Below, piece by piece: positions 59,780 to 64,000 of a DNA stretch of 64,000 nucleotides. The translations under genes and the position numbers were made by a program. The first letter of the stretch is position 1. Each line of letters opens with the position of its first letter. Origin of the DNA: an uncultured Dehalococcoidia bacterium (GTDB lineage Bacteria; Chloroflexota; Dehalococcoidia; Lucifugimonadales; Lucifugimonadaceae); NCBI GenBank assembly GCA_951812795.1, contig OX638325.1, forward strand, positions 1,240,001 to 1,304,000, read 5' to 3'. The notes beneath the pieces are model-generated. The model was not told the origin of the DNA. It saw only the letters and a list, made by a program, of their open reading frames with translations, and did no database searches.

Positions 59780-61807
59780 ATGACACTCTCAACAGACGCC
59801 GTGGCAAGTGAACAGCTGAGTCTGCCCGAGGAACTTATCCTTATGCTCCTCAACGAAGAGAGCGGATATTTCCGGCAAATTCCTGGTTGGGATTTAAACT
59901 GCGCCGTTGTAGGCGCCGTACTCGCTGAATTATCGCTCCAATCTCGTATCGATACCGATATGGAGTCCTTGTTCCTTATCGACGAAACCGAGACGGGCAG
60001 CCCTGTGCTGGACCCTATTCTGAAGGAAATCGCAGCGGAACCGGCCCAGTACAACGCCCAGTATTGGATCGAGCGGCTCGCATCTCGCGCGGATTCAATC
60101 ATTGATTTGATCTTAGGGCGGTTGGTCGATGTAGAGATTCTCGATTACCACGAAGGCGACTACTGGACGCTGTCCAATCGAGTCTGGCAGTCAGAGATGT
60201 TCGGCGACTCCCATGAGGGCACCTCAGTTCAATTCGTGAAGGCGCGTATCGCCAACGTGGTCTTCAACAACGAGATCCCCGACCCGAGGGACATCATCAT
60301 TATTTCTCTGGTTAATACTTGCGATGTCATGCGCCACATATTCCAACTCGACGAAGAGTCGGAGGAGCGGATCGAGCAAATCTGCAGGATGGACTTGATC
60401 GCCCGGGCGATCAGCGACGCGGTCGCGCACAACATGGTCGGGCCGGCGCTTCGTCGTCCCTCGCTATCTACGCCGATTCCAGTCGTGCCGATTCGGGAAA
60501 TCCTGCGCAATCCACACATTCGCGATGGCAACCTTAATGCGTTGTTCGCGGGACTCGCAGAAAATCACGGCCCAGTTTTTCAGATCCGCCCGCCGTTTCA
60601 GAAGCGTCCTATCACCGTTTTGGCAGGCGTCGAGACAAATTACTGGGCACATCGGCACGGACGAAACTACCTTAGAGCACGAGACTACTTGGAAGACTTC
60701 GAAAAGGTTTACGGTGCGTCTGGAATACTGCCCGCGCTAGATGGCGCCGACCATTTCCGCTACCGAAAGTCGATGAGCTCTGCCTACTCGCGATCGAGAT
60801 TGGAAAGTCATCTGGGACTCGTATACCATCACGGCCGCAACTTCATGTCCGATTGGGTAGTTGGAGACTCTTTGCCCGCAGTCCGGATGTGCCGAATGAT
60901 GATCAACGCACAAAACTCACCGATCATGATCAGCGTCGATTCGCAGGACCTCATCGACGATCTCGTTGAATACAAAACTCGAGCACTGACTACGCACGTG
61001 TTGAAAGTATTGCCGAAGTTTATGCTGAACACACCCGGCATGAAACGCCGTAAGAAGGGAATCTTCGAACTATTGAACCGAGTCCAGAGTGTCCACACAC
61101 CTGCTCAACGCTCTGGATGTCCTCGTGATCTTGCTGATGACCTATTGAGTTTGCACGCGAGCGATCCGCAGTTTGTGCCGGAATCTAACCTCATGTTCGC
61201 TCTATCCGCGCCGCTCATCGCCAGCGTGTACCTCGGCGATGCTCTTGGCTTCTGCATTTACGCCATGGCATCACAGCCAGAGATTTACAGTCGCATACGC
61301 CGTGAAGCAGATGTCTTGTTTGCCGACGGCGATCCGGATCGCGACGCCTACACTCCGGAAGCGATCGACGTAACTCGCCGCTTCATCATGGAGACTTTCC
61401 GACTTTACTCGATCGTTCCGATGTCGCTTCGAACGGTTATGAATACGTGTTCGGTCGAGGGACACGAACTACCGGAAGGTACACAGGTACACATCGCTCA
61501 GGCCGCTGCCCACTATATGAAGAGTGCCTTCCCCGATCCCTGGAAATTCGATATCGACCGTTATCTACCTCCGCGCAACGAGCATCACAGTTCCGGGTAT
61601 GCACCGTTCGGGCTGGGTACTCACACATGCCTCGGTTCTAGGCAGATGGAACTGCAACTGGCCATCAACCTGCTGATGATCGCGCACTACTTCACGCTCG
61701 AAGTGCCTGCGAACTACAAACTAAAGATCGATCCGTTCCCATCGCTCTCTGTGAGCAAAAAGCTCAAGTTCCTAGTCTCAGAGCAGCGGCGCGACATAAA
61801 CGTCTAA
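59780..61807 (+). CDS. GPP34-domain / cytochrome P450 fusion protein
   Basis: A protein of 675 residues. Residues about 12-220 resemble the GPP34 (GOLPH3/Vps74) family: LSLPEELILMLLNEESGYFR, VVGAVLAELSLQSRIDTD, PVLDPILKEIAAEP and LGRLVDVEILDYHEGDYW. In eukaryotes this domain binds phosphatidylinositol 4-phosphate at membranes. Residues about 240-675 are a cytochrome P450: PALDGADHFRYRKSMSSAY in helix C, ETFR (E538, R541) of the ExxR motif, FDIDRYLP, and the haem loop FGLGTHTCLGSRQMELQL with Cys 617. The I helix (SAPLIASVYLGDALGFCIYA) lacks the usual acid-Thr pair. It converges on the methyltransferase gene at 61848. AAGG lies before ATG 59780. Confidence 0.85.
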   Translation: MTLSTDAVASEQLSLPEELILMLLNEESGYFRQIPGWDLNCAVVGAVLAELSLQSRIDTDMESLFLIDETETGSPVLDPILKEIAAEPAQYNAQYWIERLASRADSIIDLILGRLVDVEILDYHEGDYWTLSNRVWQSEMFGDSHEGTSVQFVKARIANVVFNNEIPDPRDIIIISLVNTCDVMRHIFQLDEESEERIEQICRMDLIARAISDAVAHNMVGPALRRPSLSTPIPVVPIREILRNPHIRDGNLNALFAGLAENHGPVFQIRPPFQKRPITVLAGVETNYWAHRHGRNYLRARDYLEDFEKVYGASGILPALDGADHFRYRKSMSSAYSRSRLESHLGLVYHHGRNFMSDWVVGDSLPAVRMCRMMINAQNSPIMISVDSQDLIDDLVEYKTRALTTHVLKVLPKFMLNTPGMKRRKKGIFELLNRVQSVHTPAQRSGCPRDLADDLLSLHASDPQFVPESNLMFALSAPLIASVYLGDALGFCIYAMASQPEIYSRIRREADVLFADGDPDRDAYTPEAIDVTRRFIMETFRLYSIVPMSLRTVMNTCSVEGHELPEGTQVHIAQAAAHYMKSAFPDPWKFDIDRYLPPRNEHHSSGYAPFGLGTHTCLGSRQMELQLAINLLMIAHYFTLEVPANYKLKIDPFPSLSVSKKLKFLVSEQRRDINV

Positions 61808-61847
61808 TGCACCACGGAATCGCCCGAGAGTCTGGGCAGTAAAAGGT

Positions 61848-62891
61848 CTAAAGGGGCTTGCGAGCCAGGAAACAGTACAAAGGCGTGAACACCCCGGTCT
61901 TGCCGCCATCCACATAGGCGTTGGCGGTACGGTCCATCAGCTTCACTACGTCCGCAGATCCTTTAGGAAACATCCCGACCACCTCGGCCAGCCTAGACGT
62001 TCCCATCATTACTTGGCGGCCCAGCGGAATTCTGCGTAGCGCGTTGCCCAGCGTATCGCCTCGGCCCTCCATGGGCTGATACCACGGCGTGGTCGGACTT
62101 TTGTCGTCGACGGCCCGATCCATTGCCTCGATGATCTCAAATCCCGCCGTTTCGAGGTCCCGGTTCACCTCGTCGGTAGTCGCGATGTCCTTGAGCGCGA
62201 TGCCGCGCATCAATTCCCGTTTGATTTCAAGGTGTCGGTTGTTGTCGGGATCGAACTTGTCCGTCATGCACATTTCCTGACCCCAGAAGAGTGCTCCGGG
62301 TTTTAGCACGCGGAATATCTCGGCGAATGCTCCCGCCTTGTCTGGAGCATGGCACGTCGATTCGATCGCGTACCCTCGGTCGAATGTGTCGTCTGCGATG
62401 GCGCCCATGTCCATGAAACTGCACGCGAGGAATTCGACCATGTGGTCGATCCCTGCCTCTGCGATCAAAGATTTCGCTTGTTGCAACTGGACTTCACTGC
62501 TATTTATTCCGACTACGCTAACGTCGGCCTCCTGGACGACGCGGCGCATCGGGCCGCCGATGCCGCAACCGACATCGATTACCGTCATCCCATTGCGCAA
62601 CGCCAGCTGGTCAATCATCAGCCGCTGGTGCCGGACCTGGGAGTCCTCCAGGCTCTCGCGTCGCGAAAGCGGTGCGAAGTGGAGTGATTCGCTCCATCCG
62701 AACACCATGAAGTCGTTACAAAGGTTGTAGTATTCCCTCACGGTTTCGGCGTGGTCGTAGCCATTCGTGCCTGCGTCCTCAACGCGTGCCCTATCCATCC
62801 ATCCATCGAAGTGATTCACCCGACTGCGGACATTCGACCCACGGTATGCGGCCTTCAGGCCATCGGATAGTTTGCGGAGTTGCATCAGCAC
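61848..62891 (-). CDS. Sterol C-24 methyltransferase (ERG6/SMT)-like
   Basis: A protein of 347 residues from GTG 62891 (ATG 62885 is the alternative). All regions typical of sterol methyltransferases appear in order: VREYYNLCNDFMVFGWSESL HFAP (sterol-binding region I), MTVIDVGCGIGGPMRR (AdoMet), GYAIESTCHAPDKAGAFAEI FRVLKPGA (region III), and WGQEMCMTDKFDPDNNRHLE. The C-terminus VFTPLYCFLARKPL fits ERG6 as well. Eukaryotic enzymes methylate C-24 of the sterol side chain; homologues have been described in uncultured bacteria. The gene starts 5 bases behind the stop of the RND transporter gene. Related methyltransferases acting on tocopherols or quinones are less similar but cannot be fully excluded. 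Confidence 0.85.
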   Translation of the reverse strand: MLMQLRKLSDGLKAAYRGSNVRSRVNHFDGWMDRARVEDAGTNGYDHAETVREYYNLCNDFMVFGWSESLHFAPLSRRESLEDSQVRHQRLMIDQLALRNGMTVIDVGCGIGGPMRRVVQEADVSVVGINSSEVQLQQAKSLIAEAGIDHMVEFLACSFMDMGAIADDTFDRGYAIESTCHAPDKAGAFAEIFRVLKPGALFWGQEMCMTDKFDPDNNRHLEIKRELMRGIALKDIATTDEVNRDLETAGFEIIEAMDRAVDDKSPTTPWYQPMEGRGDTLGNALRRIPLGRQVMMGTSRLAEVVGMFPKGSADVVKLMDRTANAYVDGGKTGVFTPLYCFLARKPL

Positions 62892-62896
62892 ATTTC

Positions 62897-64000
62897 CTAC
62901 GCGGAATCCTTTTCCTGTTCGTACTCCTGATGGATGCCCTCAATCGCGACATCCAGCTCCTCCCACTCCCGCTCAACCATAGAACGTAGCCGCATGTTCT
63001 GGTACGCGCCCCACACCACCATTGCGGGCAGCACCACAAATACTGAAACCATCAACGAATAGACGATCGTGATTGTAGCGGTGATGCCAAACTGCTGGGA
63101 CGCTAGCAGCGGCGAGGCTATCAGCACTCCAAAACCCAACGCTGTCGTCAGTGCGGAACCCAGCAATGCCGATCCAGTTGTCATGAGGGTACGGATAGCC
63201 GCTCTCTCCGGGTCGCGTGAACGAGAGAATTCCTCTCGGTAGCGATGAATCACATGGATGGTGTAGTCCACTCCGATCCCGATCGAGAGCGCGGTGATGA
63301 TCGAGGTGATCAGTGAGTAAGGAATACTCAGCAACGCCATCGTGCCCAATACGCAGATAAGCACGAGGACGATTGGCCCGACCGCGATGATTCCCAGCAT
63401 AGGCTGCCGCAACGTGACCCAGAAGAATATGGAGAGGATGCTCAGAGCCATGGCAATGGTGGTGCCGATCGCCTCTGTCTGTCGGTCTGTTATTTGGTTC
63501 TGCACCGCGACCGCGATGATCTGGTCGGAAGTCGCGGTAATAGCGCTGTCGTCGCCCAACCAGAGCGCTTCGATCTCCTCTTGCATCATTCCCGTTTGTC
63601 CGGGATCGCCCGGGTTGGTCGGGAACTGGAGCAGAATCGTATCGATGCCGTCCGGATCGTCGATCAAAAAACGCGCCAATTCCGGTTCTCTCGCTACGAG
63701 CTCATCGATCAAATCCTGCATCAGATCCGGATCGAGTGCCACTCCGGCGGTAGCTTCCCGGAAGATGGCCGCGAGCTCCGGATCGTACTTGTCGCCGGGT
63801 TCTCCAGAGTCTTCGATCCAGTCAAGCATGTGAAGATGGTACGAAGTCTGAATCGGTCCCGCCGCCGCACCGGGTCGGCGGTGTTCATCCTCAAACGCGG
63901 TCGAGAGATCGTTGAGATTCAGCAACGTGCGTATCTCGGTCAGTTCCGCTTTCACCAAAAGACTGGCGACCTCCGTCGAACCGCCGACCGCCGAGTCGAG
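62897..64000 (-). CDS. RND/MMPL-family membrane transporter, C-terminal part (5' end outside window)
   Basis: The frame is open to base 64000, so the gene starts beyond the window; 367 residues are visible. An extracytoplasmic region (about the first 170 residues) precedes a bundle of about five to six membrane helices with TEAIGTTIAMALSILSIFFW, LRQPMLGIIAVGPIVLVLIC and the RND core LSIGIGVDYTIHVIHRYREE. The family includes MMPL lipid exporters, hopanoid transporter HpnN and bacterial sterol transporters of the BstA type. Being the first partner of the ERG6-like gene (5 bases apart), it is a good candidate for lipid or sterol movement. The acidic C-terminal tail (residues after about 335) is charged and cytoplasmic. 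Confidence 0.85.
   Translation of the reverse strand, partial: LDSAVGGSTEVASLLVKAELTEIRTLLNLNDLSTAFEDEHRRPGAAAGPIQTSYHLHMLDWIEDSGEPGDKYDPELAAIFREATAGVALDPDLMQDLIDELVAREPELARFLIDDPDGIDTILLQFPTNPGDPGQTGMMQEEIEALWLGDDSAITATSDQIIAVAVQNQITDRQTEAIGTTIAMALSILSIFFWVTLRQPMLGIIAVGPIVLVLICVLGTMALLSIPYSLITSIITALSIGIGVDYTIHVIHRYREEFSRSRDPERAAIRTLMTTGSALLGSALTTALGFGVLIASPLLASQQFGITATITIVYSLMVSVFVVLPAMVVWGAYQNMRLRSMVEREWEELDVAIEGIHQEYEQEKDSA

Noticed and set aside
59780..61807. CYP51 (sterol demethylase) as identity of the P450
   Set aside because: The CYP51 I-helix and B' signatures are not seen; the P450 belongs to another group, although its neighbours suggest sterol-like substrates.

Overview
The window looks like chromosomal DNA of an uncultured Chloroflexota bacterium, most likely the SAR202 / Dehalococcoidia side. 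This is an inference from gene content, not from a search. The clues are several catabolic families often seen there (a mandelate racemase/enolase-superfamily protein, a CaiB-type CoA transferase, an HpcH/HpaI aldolase, an amidohydrolase, an Ldh-type dehydrogenase, paired aldo-keto reductases), a substrate-binding lipoprotein with a long Glu/Val stalk, and GuaB3. The order rpmH-rnpA-yidD-lipoprotein-yidC-jag and the intact hisS, prfA, prmC and thrS show that this is core chromosome. Start codons are often GTG or TTG. Four small dispersed repeat families (called R1-R4 here) sit between genes, and one copy lies inside the thrS reading frame.

Layout. 1-9.7 kb: amidase end, SpoU methyltransferase, MFS transporter, tRNA-Pro, a repeat array, hisS-prfA-prmC, an oxalate-CoA-ligase-like synthetase and mgtE. 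9.9-13.4 kb: TIM-barrel isomerase, SDR, an archaeal-type pantoate kinase homologue and a divergent inositol-monophosphatase-fold protein. 13.4-18 kb: DUF6159-like membrane protein and a copper locus ending in a CopC-CopD-cytochrome c fusion. 18-24.2 kb: CoA transferase, guaB3, DUF2520 protein, enolase-superfamily protein and a decayed MFS gene. 24.2-30.7 kb: Fic protein with a repeated operator-like sequence, MFS exporter, Ldh-type dehydrogenase and two duplicated aldo-keto reductases. 30.7-39.2 kb: the rpmH-jag operon and a peptide-type ABC transporter. 39.2-46.6 kb: leucine-rich-repeat relic, then a five-gene sensory operon (STAS protein, response-regulator/SpoIIE phosphatase, RsbW-like kinase, periplasmic binding lipoprotein, histidine kinase) and a DUF502 protein. 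47-51.4 kb: a graveyard holding an NHLM-type peptide exporter pair full of in-frame stops, fused by deletion to a YdeI-like relic, and a permease relic, with intact cinA-C, DUF4389 and pfkB genes between. 51.7-55.3 kb: a large Thr/Pro repeat surface protein and a decayed dnaX fragment. 55.4-57.8 kb: three tRNAs and thrS. 57.9-64 kb: aldolase and amidohydrolase, then a GPP34-cytochrome P450 fusion converging on an operon of an RND transporter and a sterol C-24 methyltransferase homologue.

The strongest candidate for a little-described system is the last 4.3 kb: a P450 fused to a GOLPH3/GPP34 phosphoinositide-binding-type domain, next to an ERG6-like methyltransferase co-transcribed with an RND lipid-type transporter, which suggests bacterial sterol or triterpenoid modification and trafficking. 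The second is the binding-protein / histidine kinase / partner-switching operon, which would link an extracellular ligand to an anti-sigma switch. No CRISPR array, intact insertion sequence or rRNA gene was seen.
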